A stretch of DNA of 25,741 nt, taken from Christensenella sp. UBA1252. Its GTDB lineage: Bacteria; Bacillota; Clostridia; Christensenellales; CAG-1252. Positions 8,534 through 16,901 of this stretch are shown in pieces (the stretch's first letter is position 1; every line of letters starts with the position of its first letter). The stretch is taken from positions 7,836-33,576 of the forward strand of contig DBVY01000001.1 of assembly GCA_002308575.1 (NCBI GenBank). Reading direction: 5' to 3'. Position numbers and translations under genes: made by a program. The notes beneath the pieces were generated by a model, which had not been told where the DNA came from, did no database searches, and saw only the letters and a list, made by a program, of their open reading frames with translations.

Positions 8534-10450
8534 TTACAAACTCAAAACGTGCTTGATCGCTTCGTCGAAGATCGTCCAAACTTCGTTTGCCGTGTACATT
8601 TCGTCAACGATAAAGCTGTACCAATCGTTCGCCTTGTTTTTCGGGAACGCGCTCTTCGTTACGGTGGAACCGTGCGCATCGTGCATTTTCTTAACGAACT
8701 TGGCGTTTTCGCGAGCAAGGATCAAAACGTAACCGTCGTCATCCTCGTAGATATAGGTAAAGCAGACCTGTCCGTTCCCTTTGATCGCAAAGTGATTGTC
8801 GGGCACGTACAGCTTACCGTTATCCGTCCGCTTCTTCCTTCCGTACAAGGCAAGTTTATCTCCGTACGTTTCGGAAAGATGTTCGATGATGGAAGCCTTC
8901 GTAACCGTGCCGACCGCGCCCGCTTCTTTCGCCGCCGCCAAGCCTTCTTTTAACCCGAGCTCTTCGAGCTCCAACGATTCGCTTTCCTCTTCGGGTTCTT
9001 CTTCGATCGGAGCTTCCTCAACGGGCGTTTCCTCGATCGGTTCTTCTTCTATGACATCTTCCGCCGCTTCTTCGCCTAAAAAGCGTTCCGCCGCGCGATC
9101 CAATACGTCGTAGACGCCGTTTTCGGTAAAGCTGTCGTCCACAACGACGCCGTACCAATCCGCTTCCTTATTCTTCGGGAACGCGCTGTGATAGACCGCG
9201 CTCTTATGCGCTTTTCTAAGCTCTTTCGCGTGCTCCGCCGTCGTGCGAACGAGGAGAGTGATCTTTCCGTCGTCGTCTTCGTAAACGTAGGTAAAGCAGA
9301 CTTTCTTTCCGTTTTCCGGCACCGCGAAATGGTTGTCCGAAAGCAATAACTTTCCGTTCTCCGTGCGATTCGCTCTGCCGTTCGTTTCCACGCGCTCTTC
9401 GTACTTTTCGTTCAAATGCTTGATGATGGAGGCTTTCGTGACCGTGCCGACCGCACCCGCCTCTTTCGCCGCCGCCAAACCTTCTTTCAAGGTCATTTCA
9501 CGCATCGGCTCTTCCTCTTCCCGATCCTTGCCCGTGATCAATTCGATCGCGTGATCGAAGACCGCGTAATAAGCTTGGTCGGTAAAGGTTGCGTCCGCCA
9601 CGACGCTGTACCAATCGTTCTCCTTGTTTTTCGGGAAGCGGCTGTGACTGACTTCGTCATGCGCTTTCGCGAGCTCGCCCGCGTAATGCGCGTCCAACTT
9701 CACGAGCGAAACGACCTGCCCTTCGTCCGTTTCGTAGACGTAGGTAAAGCAGACGCGTTTGCCGTCCGGCGCGAACGCGAAATGGTTATCCGAAAGGAGC
9801 AGTTTCCCGTTTTCCGTGCGGTTTTCTCTGGCAACGAGCTCCAAAGAGTCGCCGTATTTATCCGTCAGATATTCGATAATGGATTTCTTCGAGATCGTGC
9901 CGACCGTTCCGACTTCTTTCGCGGCGGTCAAGCTCTCTTTGAGCGTCCTTTCCTTTTCCACTTCGACGATCACCGTCTTGATCTCCGGCTCGGGCGCCGG
10001 CGCGTTTTCGAGCTCACGGATCCTCTCTTTCAGCTCCTCGATCTCCTTTTCGTACGCTTCGCGACAACTCGCGCAAGCCGCATCCTTTTCACCGATCGTG
10101 GTTTCGAGCTCTTTGTTTACTTCCTCTTGCTTTTGACGGGAAGCATCGCCGGCTTCTTTCTCGTCGGCGAGAGCCTTTTCCACCTCTTCTTTCGCGATCT
10201 TTTCATCGGCGAGCGCCTTCTCCGCGTTTTCTCTTGCTTGTTTTTCTTCTTCGAGCGCGTTTTCAAGCTCTTTGATTCTTTCTTTGCCCTTCGTCGGTAT
10301 GAAATTCTTATTCTTTTTCGCATAAACGGCAAGACGGATCAAAGAAACCGCGCCGAGCCCGATCGCGACACCGAGAATGACGTAGATCGCTACGATTGCG
10401 CCCAAAACCCCGGAGATAAATTGCTCCGCTACGATCGCTGCATTATTCAT
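8534..10450 (-). CDS. Membrane protein with coiled coil and three copies of an unrecognised ~138-residue domain
   Basis: I do not recognise this family. The 638-residue protein has one membrane segment (about 12-44), then a charged coiled coil (about 55-155, with near-repeats of EKALADEK). Three homologous domains follow at residues 169-306, 320-458 and 499-636, joined by acidic linkers; the second linker (460-498) is almost all Glu, Pro and Ile. Each domain has an AAKEAGAVGTVTKASII-type helix, RTENGKL, DNHFA, a VCFTYVYEDDDG strand, FPKNKxxDWY and an aromatic C-terminal helix. The KNK-DWYSVVVD-FT end is faintly like YjbR/MmcQ proteins; that is only a guess. The ATG at 10450 has AAGGAGG nine bases upstream and overlaps the stop of the preceding gene by eight bases, so it is preferred over the ATG at 10486. 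The domains could face either side of the membrane; no signal cleavage site is evident. Confidence 0.85.
   Translation of the reverse strand: MNNAAIVAEQFISGVLGAIVAIYVILGVAIGLGAVSLIRLAVYAKKNKNFIPTKGKERIKELENALEEEKQARENAEKALADEKIAKEEVEKALADEKEAGDASRQKQEEVNKELETTIGEKDAACASCREAYEKEIEELKERIRELENAPAPEPEIKTVIVEVEKERTLKESLTAAKEVGTVGTISKKSIIEYLTDKYGDSLELVARENRTENGKLLLSDNHFAFAPDGKRVCFTYVYETDEGQVVSLVKLDAHYAGELAKAHDEVSHSRFPKNKENDWYSVVADATFTDQAYYAVFDHAIELITGKDREEEEPMREMTLKEGLAAAKEAGAVGTVTKASIIKHLNEKYEERVETNGRANRTENGKLLLSDNHFAVPENGKKVCFTYVYEDDDGKITLLVRTTAEHAKELRKAHKSAVYHSAFPKNKEADWYGVVVDDSFTENGVYDVLDRAAERFLGEEAAEDVIEEEPIEETPVEEAPIEEEPEEESESLELEELGLKEGLAAAKEAGAVGTVTKASIIEHLSETYGDKLALYGRKKRTDNGKLYVPDNHFAIKGNGQVCFTYIYEDDDGYVLILARENAKFVKKMHDAHGSTVTKSAFPKNKANDWYSFIVDEMYTANEVWTIFDEAIKHVLSL
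8543..8956 (-). repeat. Domain repeat 3 of 3 in the 638-residue protein
   Basis: This encodes residues 499-636, reaching to two residues before the C-terminus. It keeps LKEGLAAAKEAGAVGTVTKA, VCFTYIYEDDDG and AFPKNKANDWYS, while the middle (GRKKRTDNGKLYVPDNHFA) has drifted. Confidence 0.9.
9077..9493 (-). repeat. Domain repeat 2 of 3 in the 638-residue protein
   Basis: This encodes residues 320-458. It shares LKEGLAAAKEAGAVGTVTKA with copy 3 exactly and RTENGKLLLSDNHFA with copy 1 exactly, so the three copies look like products of stepwise tandem duplication. Confidence 0.9.
9533..9946 (-). repeat. Domain repeat 1 of 3 in the 638-residue protein
   Basis: This encodes residues 169-306. It shares the motifs DNHFAF, VCFTYVYE, RFPKNKENDWYSVV and an aromatic C-terminal helix with the two later copies. 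It is the most divergent copy at its start (KEVGTVGTISKKS instead of KEAGAVGTVTKAS). Confidence 0.9.
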
Positions 10451-13400
10451 TTTTTCCTTCCTCCTTGGCTTCTTCTTCGGAAGCATCTTCCTCTATGCCT
10501 TCTTCGGAATTCTCTTCCTCCGATTGCGACTTCTTCATTTTCTTAATCAGGACCTCGACGGCAAAAAGCATCGTTCCGAACAAAACGAACACGATCGCCA
10601 AAAGGATGATGATCCACACCCAATTCATACGGATCTGCATAACCGCCGTAAGATGATCGGTCGCATCGTAGTTCGGGTCGGTCGAGATGAACGTTGCCGT
10701 TACGACGTACTTGCCGATCTCCGTTTCGCCCCAAACGTCATACGCAACCGTAACGCCCTCGGGCAGATCGCCCGAAACGGTGATCGAGTGTTTCTTTCCG
10801 TCAAAGTGGAAAACCTTATCTTTAAACGAGATCCCTTCGATCGAAGAAACCTTTTTCTTCGCGATCGTAAACGAGAAGGTCAGCGGATCGGAAAGACCCG
10901 TATCCCAAACGAGGGAATCGGCGTCCGCAAGCGTTACGATAACGTTATAGGTGCCGGCATTCGTTTGCGTTGCGCCCGAAACGACGTAATCCTCGCTCGC
11001 CGCGATCTGATAGGTCTGCGCTTGCCCGTTATAGACGAACGAGCGATTGTCCGCCGTCGGACGCGTTACGACTTTCTTCGCGATTGTAAAGGAAGTGATC
11101 TTTTCCGCGGCGTCGTACGTCGAAGACGCAGGCACGGACGCTTTCACGAAATATCTGCCCGCTTTCACGGGAACCGCGGCGGTATAGACGCCGTTCTCTT
11201 GCGCGGAATAGGTAAACGAGATATTTGCCGTGCCGTATTTCGCGGTCGCGTACGGAACGGAAGCCGTAGAGCCGAACGTCCAATCGTTGATCGTCAGCGT
11301 CGTGATCTCGTTCGTGTACAGAACGGGGTCGGGCGAAACGCCGAAGCACAATTCGCTGTACTCCCTTTGACGAACCGCGATGTATTCGACGCCGCCGACG
11401 ATCTTGATAAAGAAGCATTCTGTCAGCGCTTCTTCCCCTTCCGCAGGCGAAACTTTCGGGAGGTTGGAAAGCGTGACGCCGTTTTCGCCGACGTGGCGCT
11501 TATAGACGAAAATGTTATCCGCCGTGCCGCCGATCTTCATAAGCTCGGAACGAAGCTCCGCGGAGATCGGGAAGACGTTGGTCTGGAAACGATTCGAAAC
11601 CGTAATGGATTCCTGTTTTACGAACGGAGCGCCCAAAGAATTCCTTTGCGTGACCGTCATCACGATCGAAACGTTATAGAAGTCGATGAGTTTTCCGTTG
11701 ATCGCGTCCGCAAGGAGTTTCGACGCGAACTCGTCTTTTACGCTCGCCGCAACATCCTTTACGCGCTTCTGCGTGATCACGATCTCGTTGATCGCGCCTT
11801 CTTCGGTTCCGTCCGAGATCGCGACCTTCTCCTCGTCGGAGATCGCGTCTTCCAATCCGTCGGAAGATCCGTCGCCCTCAATGAACGTGCTGAAACGAAC
11901 GCCCGGCAATTCAACCGCGGTCTTTGCCGACACGCCCTCCAAATCGATCGAAGACGTACTCGTAACTTTGTTTACGTCGTCCTTATAAGTCTTCTCCGCC
12001 ACGAGCTTATAGTTTCCGTATAAAACCTTTTGGAAGACTGCCTTGCCGTCCGCTCCCGTTTCGCCGAAGGTAACGAGCGCGTCGCCGTTATACAGCGTAA
12101 CGAGCGCACCTGCGATCCCCGCGCCGTTTTCGCCTTTGACCGCAACTTCGATCGAGCCGAACGGCCTCCATTTCGCCGTAAAGATCACTTGATCGAACCC
12201 GATCTTGTAATCGATAAACGCGCCGTTCTCGGATTTGACGATATACGAACCGTCGTTTCCTTCCCAAGCGAGGAACTCGAAGTTCCGGCGTTCGGGCGCG
12301 TTCGGGAATACAACGCTGTCGCCGGGCAAAAGCACCGCGCTTTGTTCGGGCGTTACGCCGTCGTTGAAATCGAAGATCGCAACGGGGCGATCCACCGAAA
12401 AATCGTCAACGAATTCTTCTCCGTACAAAAGAACGCTCGCATGATAGGAGATCTTCGCCGCGGAAACCGTTTCCGTAACGACGGCGATCTCGTTTCGAAT
12501 GATCTCGCCGCAATCGCAGACGAAGGTGGCGATCGCTTTAAACGAATTACCGTCCTCCGACCAAGTCCAGATCGGATCGGCCGAGAAGACGTGTCCGGTG
12601 GAGGGAATGACGTCCGTCACAATGGACGTATGCGAAACGCCGCCGTAGATCACGGTCGCCGTGTACTCGATAAAGCCGGAAGTTTCCTTGCCGGGCGCCG
12701 CGTGATCGGTGATCGCGATCGAAGCGTCCAACGTTCCGACGTGCGCCGCATCGCGTAAACATATAACGGTAACGGTCGCCGTCTTTCTGTCGTTCGACCA
12801 ATTCCAAACGGCGTTTACAAAGTCGTAATCGTGGCCGAGCGCTTCGCCCGAAGAGAAGGTTTCTTCGGTCCCGATCGCGCCGCACGGACAGCTCTTATAG
12901 TAAACGGCGGCGTTTTCGCAATCCGCGGCGGTTTTTAAGGCGCCGTCCGAAACGATTTCCTCCGTATAGGCGTGATCCGCGAGAAGGAAGACCCTGCCGA
13001 CCGCACCTTGCGAGAACAAAACTTTGCCTTCGACCGTTTGTGTTTCAAACACGACGAGGTCATCCCCGTCGATCACCGCGGCGGCGAAGCCCGTCCTGCC
13101 GTTTTCCGGAAGAGTCAATTCAAATGCGTACGTTCCGTTAAAGACGTCTACCGCCACGCCGTCCAGCAAAAGCGAAACGTCGATCACGGCGAAAACGCAC
13201 TTATTTGCGATCGCGTCGAGATCGGGCGTTTGACCCGCCGCGGGGACCGCCGTTTTGCCCGCGATCAACGCGGTCAACTCCGCCTTCGTTCCCAAGACGT
13301 CCGCCGCGCTCAAACTTTCGTCGAGTGAGAAACCGAGTTCGTTCGTAACCTTAACGCCGATCGTATCGGTCGCGGCGGTCAAAGAAATACCGCGAATTTC

Positions 13401-16193
13401 AAAGCGATAGGATTTATCGAGAGAAGTTCCGTCCTTCCAAACGTAATTGTTTTTGTCCTTGATCGAAACGAAAACGAACTGCCAACCGGGTTCCGTCCTC
13501 GTTCCGTTCGCAACTTCGTACGCCTCGGTATCCCCCGCGTTCTCGAATTCGTAGGTCTGCGACTGTCCGTTATAGATGTACGTCCTGACGGTGGGTGTCG
13601 GGATCGTAAGCTCGGCTTTGAAGATCTCGAAGTCGATCGTTTCGGTGATGGAAGCGTAACTTGCCGTTCCTTCCACGAAGAATTTCGCGGTGTAGATACC
13701 GGCGTTGACAGGCGCCTCCGCCGAAAATTCGGCGTTCGCTTCCGCGCGATTGCGGAAGGTGACCGAAGCGTTTCCGCCGAACTGCGCTTTCGCCGCGCTC
13801 GTTTCGATCGGGCGGCCGTCGTAGTACTTATCCGCAACGTACGGCGTGACCGTCCAAGCGTTCTGAACGTCCGTGATCGAGAAGAGAACGGTTACGGACT
13901 CGTCGTCCGAATCCGCCCAAGCGTAATTCTCGAAAACTCCGTTTTTAAAGGTAAACACGACCGGATAGTCGCCCTTGTCCGTGCCGCCCTCGTTTTCCGA
14001 AACGACGTACAATTCGCCGTCCGAAACGTCTGCGGTCAAGACCGATCCGGTATAAGCCTTCGCATTCACGACGGGGCTCGTTACGACCTGCTTTTGAATC
14101 GTAAACGTAAAGCGCACGGGATCGCTCGATCCGCCCGCCCAAACGGTGTTTTCAAGGTCGGTCAACGAAACGCAAACGCGATCGTCGCCGCTGTAAACGC
14201 CGGCGTTCGTGCGCGTGCCGTTCGTAACTTCGTAGTAAGCGCTCTCGCCGTCCGAACCGAAGACGTACTCGATCGGATCGCCCGTGTAGGTATATGTTTG
14301 CGTCGTTTCGGTCGGGAGGGTGACCGAACGCTTTCCGATCACGAACGGGAAGGACACGTTGCCCGTGGTTTCGTCCGTCCAAGTCAGATAGACGTCGTTA
14401 AACGCGCGGAGAGAAACGACGACGGCGTCGTTCCCTTCATAGGTGCCCGCGAATTTTCTTTGACCGTTCGCAACGGCAAGATAGGTTTCGTCAATCGCCG
14501 GTTCGAATTCGAAGGATTGATTCGAGCCGTTATAGAAATATTCGACGTTCTTCGCCACGGGTTTCACGATCCTCCGGATCTCAAAACTGCCGGGCAGTGA
14601 GATCGAAGAAGCATACCAAAGGCTTCCGTCCTCCTTAAATCGAGTCACGTCCGAAGCGGAAGCATTCGCCCCGATCGTTTGCGCGCCTGCGGCGGCGCCG
14701 TTTTTCACCGAGAATTTAAGCGTTACGAATTCGCCCGTCGCAAGCACGTTCCCCGAAGAGGAAACGAAGCCGAACGTAAGCGAAGAAAGATCGTAGCCGC
14801 CTTCCGCGTTTTGCCAAACGCCGAGGGTAGCCGACCCCACCTCGGTCGCCGCGTTGACGGCGGGGAACAGGAAATCTCCGAGCGAAACGAAGGGCCCGTC
14901 CGGTTTGGCGAGGAAGCCCTCGAACGCGAGAATTTCACCGTTGAAATCGGGCGTGAACGCAAAGCTGTTGACGCCGAAATTTTCTTTGACCGAAACGGTC
15001 GCAAACACGAACCCATCCGCCAGGGAAACCTCGACTTCGAACGCGCTCGCCGTCGTTTGATCGGATTCGACGTTCAAACGATAACAACCGTACAAATTTA
15101 TGTTATGATCCGGCATCGTGCGGAAAGAAACGGGCGTTTCGCAGAAAATATCTTCAAACCAACCGACGAACGTGTATTCGGGATGCACGGTATAATCGGC
15201 AACGGGTTTATAATCGTCAAAAACGACGATGTCGCCGTAAGAGAAGGTTACGGGATGCAACGGATCAAACGCATATCCCGCGCCGAGGAAGGTCGAAAGA
15301 CGATCGTCGGCATAATTGATATCGTCGTCTTCGATCCCTTGATTAAAAGTGATCGTGTACTCGACGGGAACGGCGTCGAAGGTCGGCTCGTAAATGAGAT
15401 GATCGGGCAGACTGTCCGCCGATTCCTTCCAACCTCTGAACGTATACGTGAATCGACTGTCCGCCGCTCTTTCGGGATGCTCGCCGGGGCGAACGTTTTC
15501 CGCGTCTTCGAGCGTAACGCGATCGTTGTTGTTTTCCAAGAGGACGAACGTGTCCGTTCCGTTTTCGTCCAAAAGGAGAACGTAATGCTCGCCGTACAGC
15601 GTCGTGACCGTGCCGCCCGAAACGGGAAGAAGACAATCTTCACCGACTTTGACGCGCGTGTTCTTTTCATCGCAAGCGACGTTGATTTGATACGGCGCTC
15701 CGTTTTCGCGGTCGTCGACCACGGCGTTCTTTTTGGAGCGGAAGGTCAAAGTTACGATCTTTCCGTTCCCTTTCATCAAATCGGAACTGTTCCAAAGCAG
15801 GACGAACGGATGCGCTTCGTCGCCGAACGAACCGTAGCCTGCGGCGGCGTTCGCCGTTATGAAATCCGAAGCGGTCGTCAGCGCGTAACCTTCGCTTGCC
15901 TTGCCGCGACGATAGCCGACGAGAGTCATTGCGGACGTATCGAACGTCACGAGAAGACGCAGAGAGTACAATCCGTTTGCATTTCCGGTCAAAGAAACGT
16001 TGACGTCGAATTCCTGCCCGCGATGAACCGAAAGGTTATCAACCGCAATCGCTTGCGTGATCGCGGGATCGGCGCCCGCCGTTATGCTCGATTGAACGAA
16101 AGCAAGACCGGTCAGCACGATCGCGATCGCAAATATCGCGATCAGAAGCGTTCCTATTTTCGAACCGTTTACTCTTTTCAAACTCTTTTCCAT
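10443..16193 (-). CDS. Giant membrane-anchored surface protein with two cohesin-like modules and many Ig-like repeats
   Basis: This is a 1916-residue exported protein held by a C-terminal membrane segment (about 1856-1884) with a KKMKK stop-transfer and a Glu-rich cytosolic tail; there is no LPxTG sortase motif. After an N-terminal signal/anchor (12-36) come: cohesin-like module 1 (about 45-195); InlB-type segments with FRGW and FVGWF (about 245-372); cohesin-like module 2 (about 385-538), ending in GEFVTLKFSVKNGA; five YNG/MBG-type modules (about 546-935); a linker domain (940-1072); a Cys-containing HAYTEEIVSD repeat with YKSCPCG (1075-1121); two WNWS/WTWSEDG segments (1128-1260); an InlB-like segment (to 1345); a CnaB/SpaA-like domain with TGADGKAVF (1347-1420); an unassigned region (1420-1620); and three more Ig-like modules. 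GGAG stands seven bases before the ATG at 16193, which is better than the ATG at 16199. Likely role: scaffold or adhesin for dockerin partners. Module names come from reading motifs and are tentative. Confidence 0.85.
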   Translation of the reverse strand: MEKSLKRVNGSKIGTLLIAIFAIAIVLTGLAFVQSSITAGADPAITQAIAVDNLSVHRGQEFDVNVSLTGNANGLYSLRLLVTFDTSAMTLVGYRRGKASEGYALTTASDFITANAAAGYGSFGDEAHPFVLLWNSSDLMKGNGKIVTLTFRSKKNAVVDDRENGAPYQINVACDEKNTRVKVGEDCLLPVSGGTVTTLYGEHYVLLLDENGTDTFVLLENNNDRVTLEDAENVRPGEHPERAADSRFTYTFRGWKESADSLPDHLIYEPTFDAVPVEYTITFNQGIEDDDINYADDRLSTFLGAGYAFDPLHPVTFSYGDIVVFDDYKPVADYTVHPEYTFVGWFEDIFCETPVSFRTMPDHNINLYGCYRLNVESDQTTASAFEVEVSLADGFVFATVSVKENFGVNSFAFTPDFNGEILAFEGFLAKPDGPFVSLGDFLFPAVNAATEVGSATLGVWQNAEGGYDLSSLTFGFVSSSGNVLATGEFVTLKFSVKNGAAAGAQTIGANASASDVTRFKEDGSLWYASSISLPGSFEIRRIVKPVAKNVEYFYNGSNQSFEFEPAIDETYLAVANGQRKFAGTYEGNDAVVVSLRAFNDVYLTWTDETTGNVSFPFVIGKRSVTLPTETTQTYTYTGDPIEYVFGSDGESAYYEVTNGTRTNAGVYSGDDRVCVSLTDLENTVWAGGSSDPVRFTFTIQKQVVTSPVVNAKAYTGSVLTADVSDGELYVVSENEGGTDKGDYPVVFTFKNGVFENYAWADSDDESVTVLFSITDVQNAWTVTPYVADKYYDGRPIETSAAKAQFGGNASVTFRNRAEANAEFSAEAPVNAGIYTAKFFVEGTASYASITETIDFEIFKAELTIPTPTVRTYIYNGQSQTYEFENAGDTEAYEVANGTRTEPGWQFVFVSIKDKNNYVWKDGTSLDKSYRFEIRGISLTAATDTIGVKVTNELGFSLDESLSAADVLGTKAELTALIAGKTAVPAAGQTPDLDAIANKCVFAVIDVSLLLDGVAVDVFNGTYAFELTLPENGRTGFAAAVIDGDDLVVFETQTVEGKVLFSQGAVGRVFLLADHAYTEEIVSDGALKTAADCENAAVYYKSCPCGAIGTEETFSSGEALGHDYDFVNAVWNWSNDRKTATVTVICLRDAAHVGTLDASIAITDHAAPGKETSGFIEYTATVIYGGVSHTSIVTDVIPSTGHVFSADPIWTWSEDGNSFKAIATFVCDCGEIIRNEIAVVTETVSAAKISYHASVLLYGEEFVDDFSVDRPVAIFDFNDGVTPEQSAVLLPGDSVVFPNAPERRNFEFLAWEGNDGSYIVKSENGAFIDYKIGFDQVIFTAKWRPFGSIEVAVKGENGAGIAGALVTLYNGDALVTFGETGADGKAVFQKVLYGNYKLVAEKTYKDDVNKVTSTSSIDLEGVSAKTAVELPGVRFSTFIEGDGSSDGLEDAISDEEKVAISDGTEEGAINEIVITQKRVKDVAASVKDEFASKLLADAINGKLIDFYNVSIVMTVTQRNSLGAPFVKQESITVSNRFQTNVFPISAELRSELMKIGGTADNIFVYKRHVGENGVTLSNLPKVSPAEGEEALTECFFIKIVGGVEYIAVRQREYSELCFGVSPDPVLYTNEITTLTINDWTFGSTASVPYATAKYGTANISFTYSAQENGVYTAAVPVKAGRYFVKASVPASSTYDAAEKITSFTIAKKVVTRPTADNRSFVYNGQAQTYQIAASEDYVVSGATQTNAGTYNVIVTLADADSLVWDTGLSDPLTFSFTIAKKKVSSIEGISFKDKVFHFDGKKHSITVSGDLPEGVTVAYDVWGETEIGKYVVTATFISTDPNYDATDHLTAVMQIRMNWVWIIILLAIVFVLFGTMLFAVEVLIKKMKKSQSEEENSEEGIEEDASEEEAKEEGKNE

Positions 16194-16214
16194 TCCCATT
16201 CTCCAAACTTCTGC

Positions 16215-16895
16215 TTATGCCTTTTTATCATTCGTTCTTTTTTTCTTGATCGTAACGACAGCCGCCGCCGCGAGAAGCACGAGGATCGCCCCGCCTCCGA
16301 CGGACATTCCGACGATCAACGGAACGTTTCCTTTCGTCGAAGGGAAGATCCCGTTCGACAAAACGTAGGAATCCTCCGCCAGTTTTTTACCGCCCGACGG
16401 ATCCGCGCCACCCTCACCTTCGAATTCGGAAGGGGTGACGAGCGAAGCGCCGTCGTAATAGGACATATCGTACACGTAGAGCGAAAATTTCTTTTTGCCG
16501 TTCACCGCGTCGTTCCTTACGCGGAATTTCAACGTAAACAAGTCGCCCACGTCCGTTCGGTTTTCCCCGTACCCGATATAGGAGATCCGATACGGGTATT
16601 CGTAGGTCAACGCCTCGTCGTGGAAGGCGTCGGTCGGATCCAACGAAGAGAGCGCGGTTTTGAATTCGCTTTCAACGAGCTCAAACGTTTCTTCGTCGTA
16701 CTCCACGCGAAGTCCGAGCGCCGTCACACCGTCGTTTTTCGTCAACGACGCGGTCACGAAAACGAATTCGGTTTCGACGTTCACGGTCAATTTCGCTTGG
16801 ACGTCGTGTCCTTCCGCTTGCGCGAGCGCGGGAAACGCGATCGAAAGAAAGCAAACCAACGCGGTGATCAAAAGAAGCAATGCTACCCTTTTCAT
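16215..16895 (-). CDS. Membrane-anchored single cohesin-like module protein
   Basis: This is a 226-residue protein with a signal peptide (1-27, cleavage near ALAQA-E), one beta-sandwich module (about 31-150), a short Gly/Asp/Ser linker, and a C-terminal membrane helix (191-215) with KKKR on the cytosolic side. The module has the cohesin pattern: a GVTALGLRVEYDEETFELV strand pair, then GDLFTLKFRVRNDAVNGKKKF, matching the conserved ending before the last strands of cohesins. If that is right, it is a minimal surface anchor that could hold one dockerin-bearing protein by a membrane helix instead of a sortase or S-layer link. GGAG overlaps the end of the preceding gene nine bases before the ATG. 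The gap to that gene is six bases, so co-translation is likely. A generic Ig-like fold is the alternative reading. Confidence 0.85.
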   Translation of the reverse strand: MKRVALLLLITALVCFLSIAFPALAQAEGHDVQAKLTVNVETEFVFVTASLTKNDGVTALGLRVEYDEETFELVESEFKTALSSLDPTDAFHDEALTYEYPYRISYIGYGENRTDVGDLFTLKFRVRNDAVNGKKKFSLYVYDMSYYDGASLVTPSEFEGEGGADPSGGKKLAEDSYVLSNGIFPSTKGNVPLIVGMSVGGGAILVLLAAAAVVTIKKKRTNDKKA

Positions 16896-16901
16896 GGATG
16901 C

